Shown one piece after another: positions 28,694 to 38,870 of a stretch of 64,000 nucleotides of DNA. How positions within the stretch are numbered: the stretch's first letter is position 1; each line of letters begins with the position of its first letter. Source of the DNA: Rathayibacter sp. VKM Ac-2879 (GTDB taxonomy: Bacteria > Actinomycetota > Actinomycetes > Actinomycetales > Microbacteriaceae); the NCBI RefSeq assembly GCF_015351245.1, contig NZ_JADKSO010000001.1, positions 744,001-808,000 of the forward strand, written 5' to 3'. A model generated the notes under the pieces. It worked only from the letters and a program-made list of their open reading frames with translations. It was not told the DNA's origin and made no database searches. Both the position numbers and the translations under genes were made by a program.

Positions 28694-29476
28694 TCACGAG
28701 GCGTCGCCGTGCGCCCGCGCCACGTAGTAGCGACTCGGGTAGGTGCGCAGCACGATCGGGAGGCGGCGATAGACCGCGACAGTGCGCTGCAGCGCATGCT
28801 CGAACCTCGCCTCCTGACGCTCGTTCCAGTGGAAGCCGAAGGGCTCGCGGAGCTGCGCGGGCAGAAGGCCCGCGGTCATCAGGCGGAGGTACGGGCCGAA
28901 CGGCCGGAGGTACCAGGCCGCGATGCCGTCGCGGAGGAGGTCGCGGGCGACCCGGCGGGCCGCGGGAGTGATCTCGAGCTGGCCGAGCTGCTCCTCCCAG
29001 TACCGCTCGAACGCGGCCCTCGAGGCCGGCCAGGAGCCTGCCGGCAGCTGGAGGGCCGTGCCGACGACCGCGCCGCGCGCGACCAGCTCATCGCCTGTCC
29101 GCTCGTCGAGCGGACCGAAGGCCTCGTCGGCGAGCTGGAGCATCGACTGCGTGAGCGTCGCCGAGACCCAGAGCTGCAGCTCCGGATCGAACGCCGAGTA
29201 GCCCGGGCCGCGCACGACGGCGTGCGCCCGATTGACGTGGCGGCGCACCGCGCGGACCTGCTCGGGGGAGCCGTAGTTCAGCACATAAAGGAAGGAGAGC
29301 GTGCCGTGCAGACGTCCGAGCGCCCGGTGGACGAAGTCGGAGTGCTCGGCGACGCCCTGTCCGACCGCCGGATGGGCGATCTGCAGGAGAATGGCGCGCG
29401 CTCCCGCCACGAGGAAGAGGCCCTCGCGGAAGAGGTCGGGCCTGACCGTCGTGCGCGTGCGGCAGAGCAGGAACAT
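28694..29476 (-). CDS. Oxygenase MpaB family protein (DUF2236)
   Basis: 260 residues. Family landmarks are [20 protein letters not shown] followed by [12 protein letters not shown], the [16 protein letters not shown] segment and [19 protein letters not shown]. The family includes the heme-dependent latex-clearing protein and fungal MpaB; His residues in the IAHP and AEH segments are candidate heme or metal ligands. The actual substrate is unknown. The ATG lies seven bases after TAGCGT on the minus strand, which gives a leaderless start and excludes the longer upstream frame. Confidence 0.82.
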   Translation of the reverse strand: MFLLCRTRTTVRPDLFREGLFLVAGARAILLQIAHPAVGQGVAEHSDFVHRALGRLHGTLSFLYVLNYGSPEQVRAVRRHVNRAHAVVRGPGYSAFDPELQLWVSATLTQSMLQLADEAFGPLDERTGDELVARGAVVGTALQLPAGSWPASRAAFERYWEEQLGQLEITPAARRVARDLLRDGIAAWYLRPFGPYLRLMTAGLLPAQLREPFGFHWNERQEARFEHALQRTVAVYRRLPIVLRTYPSRYYVARAHGDAS

Positions 29477-29648
29477 GCCCGCCACGCTACGGCGCACGCC
29501 TGCGCGCGGGCCTCGGCGGTGCACGGGAGGCGTCCACGCGCGCGGAGTAGACTCGGCGCGGCTCAGGGACAGTGCCGCGACTCCGGCGCCGACCGGGCCA
29601 CCTCGAACTCGAAACGCAAGCGCGCTCGGCGCGGAATGGGAATGCAGC

Positions 29649-30812
29649 GTGGATCTCTTCGAATACCAGGCCCGTGATCTGTTCGAGAAGTACGGCGTCC
29701 CCGTGCTCCCGGGCATCGTCGCCGATACGCCCGAGGAGGTGCGCGCCGCTGCCGAGAAGCTGGGCGGCGTCACCGTGGTCAAGGCGCAGGTCAAGATCGG
29801 CGGCCGTGGCAAGGCGGGCGGCGTCAAGGTCGCGAAGACCGCAGACGATGCCTTCGAGGCGGCGAAGGCGATTCTGGGCCTCGACATCAAGGGCCACGTC
29901 GTCAAGCGCGTGATGGTCGCCGGCGGCGCCCGCATCGACCGCGAGTTCTACTTCTCGGTGCTCCTCGACCGGGCCAACCGCTCCTACCTGTCGCTCACCT
30001 CCTACGAGGGGGGTATGGAGATCGAGCAGCTCGCCGTCGAGCGACCCGAGGCCCTCGCTCGCGTCGAGGTCGTCCCCGGTCAGGGCATCGACCTCGCGAA
30101 GGCGGAGGAGATCGCCCGCGCAGCGAAGTTCCCCGAGGAGCTCATCGCCAAGGTCGCGCCCGTGCTCGTGACGCTCTACGACGTGTACACCGGCGAGGAT
30201 GCCACGCTCGTCGAGGTGAACCCGCTCGTGCTCACCGAGGAGGGCGACATCGTCGCGCTCGACGGCAAGGTCTCGCTCGACGAGAACGCCGGCTTCCGTC
30301 ACTCCGAGCACGCGGCGCTCGAGGACACGTCCGCCGCCGATCCGCTGGAGGCGAAGGCGAAGGAGAACGACCTCAACTACGTGAAGCTCGACGGCGAGGT
30401 CGGCATCATCGGCAACGGCGCGGGTCTCGTGATGTCCACTCTCGACGTCGTCGCCTACGCGGGAGAGAAGCACAACGGCGTGAAGCCGGCCAACTTCCTC
30501 GACATCGGCGGCGGAGCCTCCGCTCAGGTCATGGCGAACGGACTCGACGTGATTCTCGGCGACGAGCAGGTCAAGAGCGTCTTCGTGAACGTCTTCGGAG
30601 GCATCACCGCGTGCGACGCCGTCGCCCACGGCATCCTGCAGGCGCTCGAGATCCTCGGCGACTCGGCGACCAAGCCGCTCGTCGTGCGTCTCGACGGCAA
30701 CAAGGTCGACGAGGGCCGCGCGATCCTCGAGGCCGCCGCCAACCCGCTCATCACGCTCGCGGCGACGATGGACGAGGGCGCCGACAAGGCCGCCGCCCTC
30801 GCCGCCGCATAA
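29649..30812 (+). CDS. sucC: Succinate-CoA ligase (ADP-forming) beta subunit
   Basis: 387 residues, standard length. With SucD it interconverts succinyl-CoA and succinate with nucleotide phosphorylation in the TCA cycle. The ATP-grasp half starts [20 protein letters not shown], with [17 protein letters not shown] and [20 protein letters not shown] (metal site). The C-terminal CoA-ligase half has [10 protein letters not shown] and [12 protein letters not shown]. The start is GTG at 29649. TAGACT (29548-29553) is the likely -10, giving an unusually long leader of about 90 bases. sucD follows after 34 bases. Confidence 0.96.
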   Translation: MDLFEYQARDLFEKYGVPVLPGIVADTPEEVRAAAEKLGGVTVVKAQVKIGGRGKAGGVKVAKTADDAFEAAKAILGLDIKGHVVKRVMVAGGARIDREFYFSVLLDRANRSYLSLTSYEGGMEIEQLAVERPEALARVEVVPGQGIDLAKAEEIARAAKFPEELIAKVAPVLVTLYDVYTGEDATLVEVNPLVLTEEGDIVALDGKVSLDENAGFRHSEHAALEDTSAADPLEAKAKENDLNYVKLDGEVGIIGNGAGLVMSTLDVVAYAGEKHNGVKPANFLDIGGGASAQVMANGLDVILGDEQVKSVFVNVFGGITACDAVAHGILQALEILGDSATKPLVVRLDGNKVDEGRAILEAAANPLITLAATMDEGADKAAALAAA

Positions 30813-30846
30813 CGGACCCGACGACTCAAGGAATCAGAGAACAAGC

Positions 30847-31734
30847 ATGTCGATCTTCCTCACCAAGGACTCCAAGGTCATCGTCCAGGGCATCACCGGC
30901 GGCGAAGGCACCAAGCACACCGCGCTGATGCTCAAGGCCGGCACGAACGTCGTCGGAGGCGTCAACGCCCGTAAGGCCGGCACGACCGTCACGCACGGCG
31001 ATGTCGAGTTGCCCGTCTTCGGCACCGTCAAGGAGGCGATGGAGGCGACCGGCGCCGACGTCTCCATCGCGTTCGTCCCGCCCGCCTTCTCGAAGGACGC
31101 CGTCATCGAGGCGATCGACGCCGAGATCGGCCTCCTCGTCGTCATCACCGAGGGCATCCCGGTGCAGGACTCGGCCGAGTTCTGGGCGTATGCGCAGGCG
31201 AAGGGCAACAAGACCCGCATCATCGGCCCGAACTGCCCCGGCATCATCACCCCCGGCGAGTCGCTCGTGGGAATTACCCCGGCGACCATCACCGGCAAGG
31301 GCCCGATCGGTCTCGTCTCGAAGTCGGGCACGCTGACCTACCAGATGATGTACGAGCTGCGCGACCTGGGCTTCTCGACCGCCATCGGCATCGGTGGAGA
31401 CCCCATCATCGGCACCACCCACATCGACGCGCTCGCCGCCTTCGAGGCCGACCCCGAGACCAAGGCGATCGTCATGATCGGCGAGATCGGCGGTGACGCT
31501 GAAGAGCGCGCGGCCGATTTCATCAAGGCGAACGTCACGAAGCCGGTCGTCGGCTACGTCGCGGGCTTCACCGCTCCCGAGGGCAAGACGATGGGCCACG
31601 CCGGCGCGATCGTCTCTGGCTCGGCGGGCACGGCGCAGGCCAAGAAGGAGGCCCTCGAGGCCGCGGGCGTGAAGGTCGGCAAGACGCCGTCCGAGACCGC
31701 CGCCCTTTTGCGCGAGGTCTACGCGGCGCTGTAG
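30847..31734 (+). CDS. sucD: Succinate-CoA ligase (ADP-forming) alpha subunit
   Basis: 295 residues. An N-terminal CoA-binding Rossmann domain ([44 protein letters not shown]) is followed by the ligase domain with the active-site histidine that is phosphorylated ([11 protein letters not shown]). [12 protein letters not shown] and [12 protein letters not shown] are also conserved. The ATG has an AAGGAA-type SD. Second gene of the sucCD operon, closed by the hairpin at 31776-31809. Confidence 0.97.
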   Translation: MSIFLTKDSKVIVQGITGGEGTKHTALMLKAGTNVVGGVNARKAGTTVTHGDVELPVFGTVKEAMEATGADVSIAFVPPAFSKDAVIEAIDAEIGLLVVITEGIPVQDSAEFWAYAQAKGNKTRIIGPNCPGIITPGESLVGITPATITGKGPIGLVSKSGTLTYQMMYELRDLGFSTAIGIGGDPIIGTTHIDALAAFEADPETKAIVMIGEIGGDAEERAADFIKANVTKPVVGYVAGFTAPEGKTMGHAGAIVSGSAGTAQAKKEALEAAGVKVGKTPSETAALLREVYAAL

Positions 31735-31775
31735 CCTCCCCTCCCTCGCGCCCTGGCGCGAGATGCACTGACATG

Positions 31776-31809
31776 GACGAGACCGCACGGCCCTGCCTGC
31801 GGTCTCGTC
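31776..31809 (+). terminator. Terminator of sucCD
   Basis: A perfect 12-bp stem (GACGAGACCGCA and complement) with a 10-base loop, 41 bases after the sucD stop. A second small hairpin (GTCTCGCG/CGCGAGAC) follows. It lies between convergent genes. Confidence 0.7.
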
Positions 31810-31835
31810 TGTGTCTCGCGACCTGTCGCGAGACG

Positions 31836-33062
31836 TCAGGAGGGGGACGAGCGCGTCGACAGAGCCGAGATCGGGCGTTGCAGCGTGAGGACGAGGAGCC
31901 ACCAGAGGCCTACCGACGGCACCAGCAGCGCGAGGGCGAGTGCGAGCAGCAGGAGCCCGAACGGCACCAGGGCGGGCCGCAGCGACGGCACACGGGCGCC
32001 CTCGCGGAGGAGCGAGGGATGCCGCAGGAGCCGTGCCTCGATCAGCACGAGGGCACCGCTCATCACGACCATCGTGCCGATGTAGACGCCGACGGTGGCG
32101 CGGGAGTCGGGGAGGAGCGCGATCACGCGCGTCGAGAAGGGGAAGAACGCGAGCGCCGCGAGCCAGAGCAGGTTGAGCCAGATCAGCCCGGTGTCGTATC
32201 CACCGGCCAGCTCGAAAATGCGGTGATGCGGCATCCAGAAGATCGCGATCAGCGTGAAGGAGAGCGCGAAGGCCAGCACCGAGCCGAGGTGGTCCTCGAG
32301 GAGCGCTGCGACGCCTCCGCCCTCGTGACCGATCTCGGGCGCCAGCTCGACCAGCGGCAGGACAAGCACCGTGATGGCGATCGCGGCAGTCGCATCCGAG
32401 AAGTTGACCAGACGGTCCAGCCCCCGCTCCGTGCGCCTCTGCACCGTCGGCCGCCGCCCCCGCAGGAGCCGCTCGATCGGCCCGGCGAGGACGAGGAGGA
32501 GGAGCCAGAACATGTTCACGGCGGGCACGGCCAGAGCCAACACGAGCGCGACGATCAGGATGCCGACCACGATCAGCGAGCGGGACGTCGAGCGCAGCGC
32601 CTCCGCCCCCGGAGCGAGCAGCTCGGGATCGCGGTGCAGGATCACCTGCATCACCAGGGTCGCGGCGCTCGCGAGCACCATCGTGCCGATGTAGAGCGTG
32701 ATCACCGTCGGATCGGTGTCGAGCACGTTCGAGATCAGGTTTGCGGCGAACGGGAGCAGGACGATCGCCAGGAGCCAGACGAAGTTCGCGACGACGAGGG
32801 CCGGCGACGAGCGCGCGACGCCCTCGAAGACCGTGTGGTGCACGAGCCAGAGCCGGCCGATGACCGCGAAGGTGATGAAGAACGCGGAGAGTGTGCCGTA
32901 ATGCCCGGCGAGGATCGCGCCGAGGCCGCCGACTCCGCTCTCGCCGACGACGTCGACCAGGGGGAGCACGAGGAAGGTGATGGCGATCGAGACCGTGGCG
33001 TCGGTGAAGTTGACCAGACGGTCCAGTCCCCGGGTGCTGCGCGGTGCTTCGGGAGTCGTCAC
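31836..33062 (-). CDS. Tandem-duplicated TMEM175-like (DUF1211) channel protein
   Basis: 408 residues with about 12 hydrophobic helices in two homologous halves of roughly 200 residues. Each begins with the TMEM175 first-helix motif: RGLDRLVNFTDATVSIAITF at about residue 11 and RGLDRLVNFSDATAAIAITV at about residue 213. The match includes Arg and FxDA, which carry the selectivity filter in K+-conducting TMEM175. Each half also has an H(T/R)-type loop (WLVHHTVFE; WMPHHRIFE). Bacterial members are typically single-repeat tetramers, so this is a fused form. GTG start six bases after TAGGGT, leaderless. Confidence 0.82.
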   Translation of the reverse strand: MTTPEAPRSTRGLDRLVNFTDATVSIAITFLVLPLVDVVGESGVGGLGAILAGHYGTLSAFFITFAVIGRLWLVHHTVFEGVARSSPALVVANFVWLLAIVLLPFAANLISNVLDTDPTVITLYIGTMVLASAATLVMQVILHRDPELLAPGAEALRSTSRSLIVVGILIVALVLALAVPAVNMFWLLLLVLAGPIERLLRGRRPTVQRRTERGLDRLVNFSDATAAIAITVLVLPLVELAPEIGHEGGGVAALLEDHLGSVLAFALSFTLIAIFWMPHHRIFELAGGYDTGLIWLNLLWLAALAFFPFSTRVIALLPDSRATVGVYIGTMVVMSGALVLIEARLLRHPSLLREGARVPSLRPALVPFGLLLLALALALLVPSVGLWWLLVLTLQRPISALSTRSSPS

Positions 33063-33159
33063 GGGTCGACCCTAGGGGAGGGTGGCGGCGAGCGGCCAGG
33101 TGCGGACGGCGCGCCCCTCCGGCTCGCGCGAGCGCCTCGCGGTTAGGCTCGTCAGGCTC

Positions 33160-34374
33160 ATGAACCGGATCACCGTCGCCCTCCTCGCCGCCTCCGATGC
33201 TGCGCTCTCGGCGCTGATCGGCATCGCGATCCCTCTCGTCCCGCTGACGGTGCTCTGGGCGCTCCAGTACGACACGACACTCGACTGGGCCGTGTTCTGG
33301 CGCGTCGCGGCCGACGCCTGGCTGCTGGGGCACGGAGCAGAGGTGCGCGCCGTCCTCGACGCGGCCTCCCCGCTCGCGCAGGGCCTCCCCGGAGGAACGG
33401 AGCCGTTCACCGTGACCCTCGCGCCGCTCGCCTTCGCGCTCCTCACGATCCTCCTCGGGGCGCGCACCGGTCGCCGGGCCCAGGAGTCGCCGCACCGGGC
33501 GGTCGGGCTCGCGACCGCGATCGCGACCTTCGCGGTGCTCGCTCTGCTCGTGTCCCTCGGCGCGCGCACCGACGCTGCCTCCGTCGATCCCGTGCAGGGA
33601 ACGCTCCTGCCGGCCCTCGTCTTCGCGCTCGGCGTGGCGGCGGGCGCGCTTCTGCATTCCTTCCGTAGCGCAGAGCCGGATCGTCTTCGCGAGTTCGTGC
33701 GCGACGGGTTCGACCGGCTGCCCCCGCCGACCCCTGCGTTGATCGTGACGGCGCTGCGCGGAGGCGCGCTCGCCGCCGCGGGAGTGATCGGCACGGCGGC
33801 GGTGCTCGTCGCCGTGCTGCTCGTGGTCGACTACGCGGCGGTCGTCGCTCTCTACGAGAGCCTGCGGGCGCAGGCGCTGGGCGGCCTGGCTCTGACCCTC
33901 GGACAGCTCGCGTTCCTCCCCAACGTCGTGATCTGGGCCGCGAGCTGGCTGGTGGGACCGGGCTTCGCCGTCGGCGCCGGCTCCTCGGTGAGCCCGGCCG
34001 GAACTCTGCTCGGCCCCGTCCCCTCCATCCCCTTCTTCGCCGCGCTGCCCGAGGGCGGATCGGCGTTCGGGTTCCTCGGCCTCCTGGTGCCGCTGCTCGC
34101 CGGCTTCCTTGCCGGAGCGCGGCTGCGCGGCACGCTGATCGAGGAGCTCGACGGTCGCTCCCTGCTGCGGTGGGGTGCGGCGGCCGCCGGGGGCATCGGA
34201 GTCGTGGGCGGAATCCTCCTCGGACTGCTCGCCTGGTTCTCCTCGGGGGCCGCAGGCCCCGGGCGTCTCGTGCAGGTCGGACCGGAGCCGCTACTCGTGG
34301 GCGCGATCGCGGCCCTCGAGATCGCGGTCGCGGCGGGTCTCGGGCTGGCCGCGGCGCGCGCGGCCCCCGAGTGA
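33160..34374 (+). CDS. DUF6350 multipass membrane protein (PerM-like)
   Basis: 404 residues with eight to ten hydrophobic helices. DUF6350 proteins occupy this slot between sucD and purN in many actinobacteria; the mycobacterial counterpart PerM is linked to cell-division stability. Recognisable segments are LTLGQLAFLPNVVIWAASWL, GFAVGAGSSVSPAGTLLGPV and PFFAALPEGG. The ATG at 33160 is ten bases after TAGGCT (33144-33149); the longer frame from 33082 overlaps the divergent TMEM175 promoter. The family call rests on context and the VGAGSSVSP motif. Confidence 0.75.
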   Translation: MNRITVALLAASDAALSALIGIAIPLVPLTVLWALQYDTTLDWAVFWRVAADAWLLGHGAEVRAVLDAASPLAQGLPGGTEPFTVTLAPLAFALLTILLGARTGRRAQESPHRAVGLATAIATFAVLALLVSLGARTDAASVDPVQGTLLPALVFALGVAAGALLHSFRSAEPDRLREFVRDGFDRLPPPTPALIVTALRGGALAAAGVIGTAAVLVAVLLVVDYAAVVALYESLRAQALGGLALTLGQLAFLPNVVIWAASWLVGPGFAVGAGSSVSPAGTLLGPVPSIPFFAALPEGGSAFGFLGLLVPLLAGFLAGARLRGTLIEELDGRSLLRWGAAAAGGIGVVGGILLGLLAWFSSGAAGPGRLVQVGPEPLLVGAIAALEIAVAAGLGLAAARAAPE

Positions 34375-34426
34375 AACCGGTCGTCGGCGGTGCCCGGCGG
34401 GGAAGACGGCCCCCTAGACTTGCGCA

Positions 34427-35020
34427 GTGCTGAAGTTGGTCGTGCTCCTCTCCGGCGGCGGGTCGAACCTGCACGCGCTGCTCGAGGCGAGCGCCAGCGG
34501 CGCCTTCCCGGCCCGCATCGTCGCCGTCGGCAGCGACACCGACGCCGACGGCTTCCGTCATGCGGAGGCGCGCGGGGTCCCGTCGTTCACCGTCGCGCCG
34601 AGCGCCTTCGACTCCCGCGACGCCTGGGGGGAGGAGTTGCTCGCCCGCATCCGCGATTGGCAGCCCGACCTCGTGGTGTGCGCCGGATTCATGCGGATCC
34701 TGCCGCCCGTCGTCGTCGACGCGCTCAGCCCTCGCCTGATCAACACCCACCCCGCCTTGCTTCCGCTCTTTCCCGGTGCGCACGCCGTCCGCGACGCGCT
34801 CGCCGCAGGCGCCGTCGAGACCGGCGTGACCGTGCACCTCATCGACACGGGAGTCGACACCGGCCCGGTCATCGCCCAGGAGAGCCTCGCCGTGCTCCCC
34901 GGGGAGAGCGAGGCCGCGCTGCACGAGCGCATCAAGACCATCGAGCGTCGCCTGCTGGTGCAGACGGTGCTCGACATCGCCCACGGAACAGTCGACCTCG
35001 AGGAGCTCGCCCGCGCATGA
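34427..35020 (+). CDS. purN: Phosphoribosylglycinamide formyltransferase
   Basis: 197 residues. It transfers formyl from 10-formyl-THF to GAR, the third step of purine synthesis. Core motifs: [16 protein letters not shown] near the N-terminus, [10 protein letters not shown], and the active-site stretch [20 protein letters not shown] with its catalytic Asn-x-His, then [16 protein letters not shown]. The GTG start lies six bases after TAGACT (34415-34420), a leaderless layout. The stop overlaps the purH ATG (ATGA), so the two are coupled. Confidence 0.96.
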   Translation: MLKLVVLLSGGGSNLHALLEASASGAFPARIVAVGSDTDADGFRHAEARGVPSFTVAPSAFDSRDAWGEELLARIRDWQPDLVVCAGFMRILPPVVVDALSPRLINTHPALLPLFPGAHAVRDALAAGAVETGVTVHLIDTGVDTGPVIAQESLAVLPGESEAALHERIKTIERRLLVQTVLDIAHGTVDLEELARA

Positions 35021-36621
35021 GCATCACCGCCCACGACCCCAGCAGCTACGACGCCCGCGACGTCGTACCCGTCCGACGCGCGCTGATCTCGGTCAGCGAC
35101 AAGACCGGGCTGCTCGAGCTCGGAGCGGCGCTTGCCGCATCCGGCGTCGAGCTCGTGTCGACCGGCTCGACGGCCGCGACTCTCCGCGAGGCGGGCCACG
35201 AGGTCACCGACGTCTCGGCTGTCACCGGGTTCCCGGAGTCGCTCGACGGGCGGGTGAAGACACTGCACCCGGCGGTGCACGCGGGGATCCTCGCCGACGT
35301 GCGCCTCGCCTCCCACCGCGAGCAGCTCGAGCAGCTCGACATCGCCGCGTTCGAGCTCGTCGTCGTGAACCTCTACCCGTTCCGCGAGACCGTCGCCGGT
35401 GGTGCTGACGCCGCGACCGTGGTCGAGAACATCGACATCGGCGGACCAGCGCTCGTCCGCGCGTCCGCCAAGAACCACGCCAACGTCGCTATCGTCGTCG
35501 ACCCGGCCGACTACGCCGGCATCGTCGACGCCCTCTCCGCGGGAGGCACCACCTTCGCCGCGCGTCGTGCGCTCGCCGCGCGCGCCTTCGCGCACACCGC
35601 CTCCTACGACTCGGCCGTCGCCGCCTGGTTCGCCGGGCAGGAGGGCTCGACGGAGACGTTCCCCGGCTCGGTCGAGATCGCGGGCACCCGGCAGCAGGTC
35701 CTTCGCTACGGCGAGAACTCGCACCAGAAGGCGGCGCTCTACGTCTCGCCGGACGGCACCGGCATCGCCCAGGCGACGCAGCTGCACGGCAAGGAAATGT
35801 CGTACAACAACTACGTCGACGCCGACGCGGCCGTGCGCGCCGCGTACGACTTCGTCCTGCCCGCGGTCGCGATCATCAAGCACGCGAACCCCTGCGGCAT
35901 CGCGATCGCGAGCGCGAAGGCCCTCGACCCGATCGCCTCCGCTCACCGTCGCGCCCACGAGTGCGACCCGGTGTCGGCGTTCGGAGGCGTCATCGCCGCG
36001 AATCGCACGGTCACCCTCGCGATGGCCGAGACCGTCAAGGAGATCTTCACCGAGGTGCTCGTCGCCCCGGGCTTCGAGCCGGAGGCGCTCGAGGTGCTGA
36101 AGACCAAGAAGAACCTGCGACTGCTCCAGCTGCCCGACTTCTTCGCGCCGGTCGAGCGCGAGTTCAAGCAGATCTCGGGAGGAATCCTGTTGCAGGAGCC
36201 CGACCGTTTCGTGGGTGGACCAGGCGAGGTCAGTGCGGGTTGGCAGCTCGTCGCGGGAGAGCCCGCCGACGCCGACACCCTCCTCGACCTCGAGTTCGCC
36301 TGGAAGGCGTGCCGCGCGGTGAAGTCCAACGCGATCCTCCTCGCGAAGGCCGGCGCCTCCGTCGGCGTGGGAATGGGGCAGGTCAACCGCGTCGACTCGT
36401 GTCACCTCGCTGTCACGCGCGCGGGCGATCGCGCGCCCGGCGCGGTCGCGGCCTCCGATGCGTTCTTCCCTTTCGCCGACGGGCTCGAGGTGCTTCTCGC
36501 CGCCGGGGTGAAGGCGGTCGTGCAGCCCGGAGGCTCTGTCCGCGACGCGGAGGTCATCGACGCGGCGACGCGCGCTGGAATCACGATGTACACGACGGGG
36601 GAGCGGCACTTCTTCCATTGA
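35017..36621 (+). CDS. purH: Bifunctional AICAR formyltransferase / IMP cyclohydrolase
   Basis: 534 residues, typical. The N-terminal IMP cyclohydrolase/MGS-like domain has [28 protein letters not shown] and [14 protein letters not shown]. The AICAR transformylase domain has [37 protein letters not shown] (catalytic Lys-His) and [13 protein letters not shown]. It performs the last two steps to IMP. The ATG overlaps purN by four bases. No ZTP riboswitch was seen here, unlike glyA. Confidence 0.97.
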   Translation: MSITAHDPSSYDARDVVPVRRALISVSDKTGLLELGAALAASGVELVSTGSTAATLREAGHEVTDVSAVTGFPESLDGRVKTLHPAVHAGILADVRLASHREQLEQLDIAAFELVVVNLYPFRETVAGGADAATVVENIDIGGPALVRASAKNHANVAIVVDPADYAGIVDALSAGGTTFAARRALAARAFAHTASYDSAVAAWFAGQEGSTETFPGSVEIAGTRQQVLRYGENSHQKAALYVSPDGTGIAQATQLHGKEMSYNNYVDADAAVRAAYDFVLPAVAIIKHANPCGIAIASAKALDPIASAHRRAHECDPVSAFGGVIAANRTVTLAMAETVKEIFTEVLVAPGFEPEALEVLKTKKNLRLLQLPDFFAPVEREFKQISGGILLQEPDRFVGGPGEVSAGWQLVAGEPADADTLLDLEFAWKACRAVKSNAILLAKAGASVGVGMGQVNRVDSCHLAVTRAGDRAPGAVAASDAFFPFADGLEVLLAAGVKAVVQPGGSVRDAEVIDAATRAGITMYTTGERHFFH

Positions 36622-36740
36622 TCGTCCGCGGCCCGTCCGTCGTCCTCGGCGGGCGTGCAGGGCTCTCCTGGGCTGAGAGGGCGTCGGGAGGCGGGGCGAG
36701 TCGGTAGGAGGGGCAGGGCGGGAGCGCGTAAGGTCGCCGG

Positions 36741-37991
36741 GTGCCTCACGACAATCTGACCTCCGCCGTGCCCGCCTCCGCGCCGATCGGCCGCCGCCTT
36801 CTCGTGGCCCTCGCCGCCTCCGCCGCCACGGCGGTCGTGGCGCACCTGGCCAATGTGCTCGCGTTCTTCATCGGCAATCAGCTGCAGCCGACCTCGATCC
36901 CGCAGGTGAACGCGTACTTCCTGCTCTCGAGCGTCCTCGCCTTCGTCGTGGTGCTCGTTCTCGCCGCAGCAGGCCTGCTCGCCCGGGCGTGGACGGCCGC
37001 GCTCGTGGGGCTCGTGGCGGGGGTCATCGGCGCAGCCTTCGGCACCCTCGCCCAAGCGAGCGCCACCGGCGCCGCCATCACGAGCGAGGTGTGGGCGTCC
37101 ATCTTCGCGACCTTCGGCGGCCTGAACCTCGTCTTCATCGTCGCCTTCGTCGTCACCGCCGCCACGCTCGGCCGCCGAATCACGCGGGCCTTCGCGACGA
37201 GGTCCGCGTCCGCGGTCGTCCCCCACGTTCCGCGCCGTATCGCCCTGGTCCGGGCTCCCGCGGCCGACCTTTCGAGCGGTGAGCTGACCCATCTCGAGCG
37301 CACCCCCGTCGACCAGGAGAAGGCGCAGCAGCAGTGGGAGGCGTACGTCGACGCCCTCGAGGAGGCAGGCTGGGAGACGGTCGAGGTTCCCGCCGCGCCC
37401 GCGATGGCCGACTCCGTCTTCCTCGAGGACGCGGTCGTCGTCTTCGGCACCCACGCGGTCCTCACCCGTCCCGGTGCGGCCTCTCGGCAGGGTGAGATCG
37501 CGGGCGCCGAGGAGGCGATCCGCGCGCTCGATCTCACCGTGCACCGCATCCAGGAACCCGGAACCCTCGACGGAGGCGACGTGCTCAAGGTCGACTCGAC
37601 GGTCTACGTCGGCCGCGGTGGCCGCACGAACGCGGCCGGCGTCGCTCAACTGCGCGCGATCCTCCGCCCCCTGGGCCTGAGGGTCGTCGGCGTGCCCCTG
37701 ACGCGCGTGCTGCATCTCAAGAGCGCGGTGACCGCGTTGCCCGACGGCACCGTCATCGGCTGGGAGGCGGCCGTCGACGAGCCGCGCCTGTTCCCCTCCT
37801 TCCTGCCCATGCCCGAGGAGGGCGGCGCGCACGTCGTCGTCCTCGACCCCGACACGCTGCTGATGGCGGCCTCCGCCCCGCAGAGTGCCGAGCTCCTGCG
37901 CGATCTCGGGTATCGCGTGATCGCCGTCGACATCTCGGAGTTCGAGAAGCTCGAGGGCTGCGTCACCTGCCTCTCCGTGCGGGTGCGCTGA
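36741..37991 (+). CDS. Membrane-anchored dimethylargininase (DDAH)-like protein
   Basis: 416 residues, a fusion. Residues 18-145 form four hydrophobic helices. Residues 164-416 are a complete amidinotransferase-fold DDAH domain: FLEDAVVVFG, a TLDGGDVL motif with substrate-binding Asp, VLHLKSAVTALPDG with the catalytic His, and the C-terminal EGCVTCLSVRVR with catalytic Cys410. DDAH hydrolyses methylated arginine to citrulline and methylamines. The catalytic domain probably faces the cytoplasm, given the arginine-rich linker RRITRAFATR (positive-inside). GTG start six bases after TAAGGT, leaderless. The ABC relic follows directly. Confidence 0.82.
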   Translation: MPHDNLTSAVPASAPIGRRLLVALAASAATAVVAHLANVLAFFIGNQLQPTSIPQVNAYFLLSSVLAFVVVLVLAAAGLLARAWTAALVGLVAGVIGAAFGTLAQASATGAAITSEVWASIFATFGGLNLVFIVAFVVTAATLGRRITRAFATRSASAVVPHVPRRIALVRAPAADLSSGELTHLERTPVDQEKAQQQWEAYVDALEEAGWETVEVPAAPAMADSVFLEDAVVVFGTHAVLTRPGAASRQGEIAGAEEAIRALDLTVHRIQEPGTLDGGDVLKVDSTVYVGRGGRTNAAGVAQLRAILRPLGLRVVGVPLTRVLHLKSAVTALPDGTVIGWEAAVDEPRLFPSFLPMPEEGGAHVVVLDPDTLLMAASAPQSAELLRDLGYRVIAVDISEFEKLEGCVTCLSVRVR

Positions 37992-38444
37992 CGCCGCTCG
38001 CGAAGCTGATCTCGCGCTTCTACGACCCCAGCGACGGAGCGATCACCCTCGACGGTGTCGACCTGCGACGCGTCCATCCAGGTCTTGCCCGACGGCTACG
38101 CCACCGATGTCGACAAGCGCGGAGGGCGGGTGTCCGCGGGCCAACGCCAGCTGATCTCCTTCGCCCGCGCTTTCCTCGCCGATCCGGCGGTGCTCCTCCT
38201 CGACGAGGCGACGTCCTCGCTCGACCTTCCGAGCGAGCGGCTCGTGCAGCGGGGGCTGCAGACGCTTCTGGCCGACCGCACGGCGGTGATCATCGCGCAC
38301 CGCCTCTCGACGGTGGCGATCGCCGACCGCGTGCTCGTGATGGAACACGGCCGCATCGTCGAGGACGGCACCCCGGAGGCACTCATCGCCGGGGAGGGCC
38401 GCTTCGCGAGCCTGCATGCGGCCTGGCGCGACTCGCTGGTGTGA
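37992..38444 (+). pseudogene. ABC transporter ATP-binding domain relic (truncated, internal deletion)
   Basis: Directly after the preceding stop the DNA encodes, in one frame, [20 protein letters not shown] plus VDLRRV, the part that normally follows Walker A. Around 38075 the frame changes and the sequence jumps to [10 protein letters not shown]-like sequence, signature region [19 protein letters not shown], Walker [13 protein letters not shown] and IIAHRLSTV, to a stop at 38444. Walker A itself, the Q-loop and part of the helical domain are missing. It is the end of an exporter-type ABC protein. The open frame 38055-38444 (129 aa) could be translated but cannot be a working ATPase. Confidence 0.8.
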
Positions 38445-38496
38445 CCGGAGGCGCAGCGCTCGACCTCGGCGTTCCCTCGCACCGCACCAGCGGCAG

Positions 38497-38850
38497 TCAG
38501 GGCCGCCAGCGGGCGGCTCGCACGTCGACGCGGTAGCCGCCTGGGGTCTCGACGAGTGGGGTCCCCTCGGCGTCGTAGTGTGCGCGTGCGCGCTGCTCGT
38601 GGCCGAGGGCAGGCGCGCCTCCCGAGCGGACGACACGCCACCAGGCGAGGTCGGAGCCGTACCGGGCCAGGACGGTGCCGACGGCCCGTGCCGCCCTCGT
38701 CCCGAGCACCGCCGCGATCTCGCCGTAGGCCATCACGTGGCCGGGAGGGATGTCGGCCACGACCGCGAGCACCGCCGACACGAAGTCGTCGGAGTCGCGT
38801 GGCGACCCGGAGAGAGGCGGCGTCTCGCTCGTGCCGTCGCCCGCGTTCAC
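38497..38850 (-). CDS. Alkyltransferase-like (ATL) DNA-binding protein, MGMT family
   Basis: 117 residues. The C-terminal DNA-binding domain of O6-alkylguanine-DNA alkyltransferase is recognisable (VLAVVADIPPGHVMAYGEIA, LGTRAARAVGTVLARY). The active-site PCHR is replaced by VVRSGGAP, so the methyl-accepting Cys is absent. Such ATL proteins bind O6-alkylguanine and hand it to nucleotide excision repair. The GTG start is 20 bases after the stop of the GNAT gene, so the two probably form a small operon. Confidence 0.82.
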   Translation of the reverse strand: MNAGDGTSETPPLSGSPRDSDDFVSAVLAVVADIPPGHVMAYGEIAAVLGTRAARAVGTVLARYGSDLAWWRVVRSGGAPALGHEQRARAHYDAEGTPLVETPGGYRVDVRAARWRP

Positions 38851-38870
38851 CTCGTCACGGCCCGCGCCGC

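Noticed and set aside
30826-33657. 943-codon frame antisense to sucD and through the TMEM175 gene region
   Set aside because: Extremely Arg/Asp/Gly-rich, no domain, overlaps well-supported genes on both strands.
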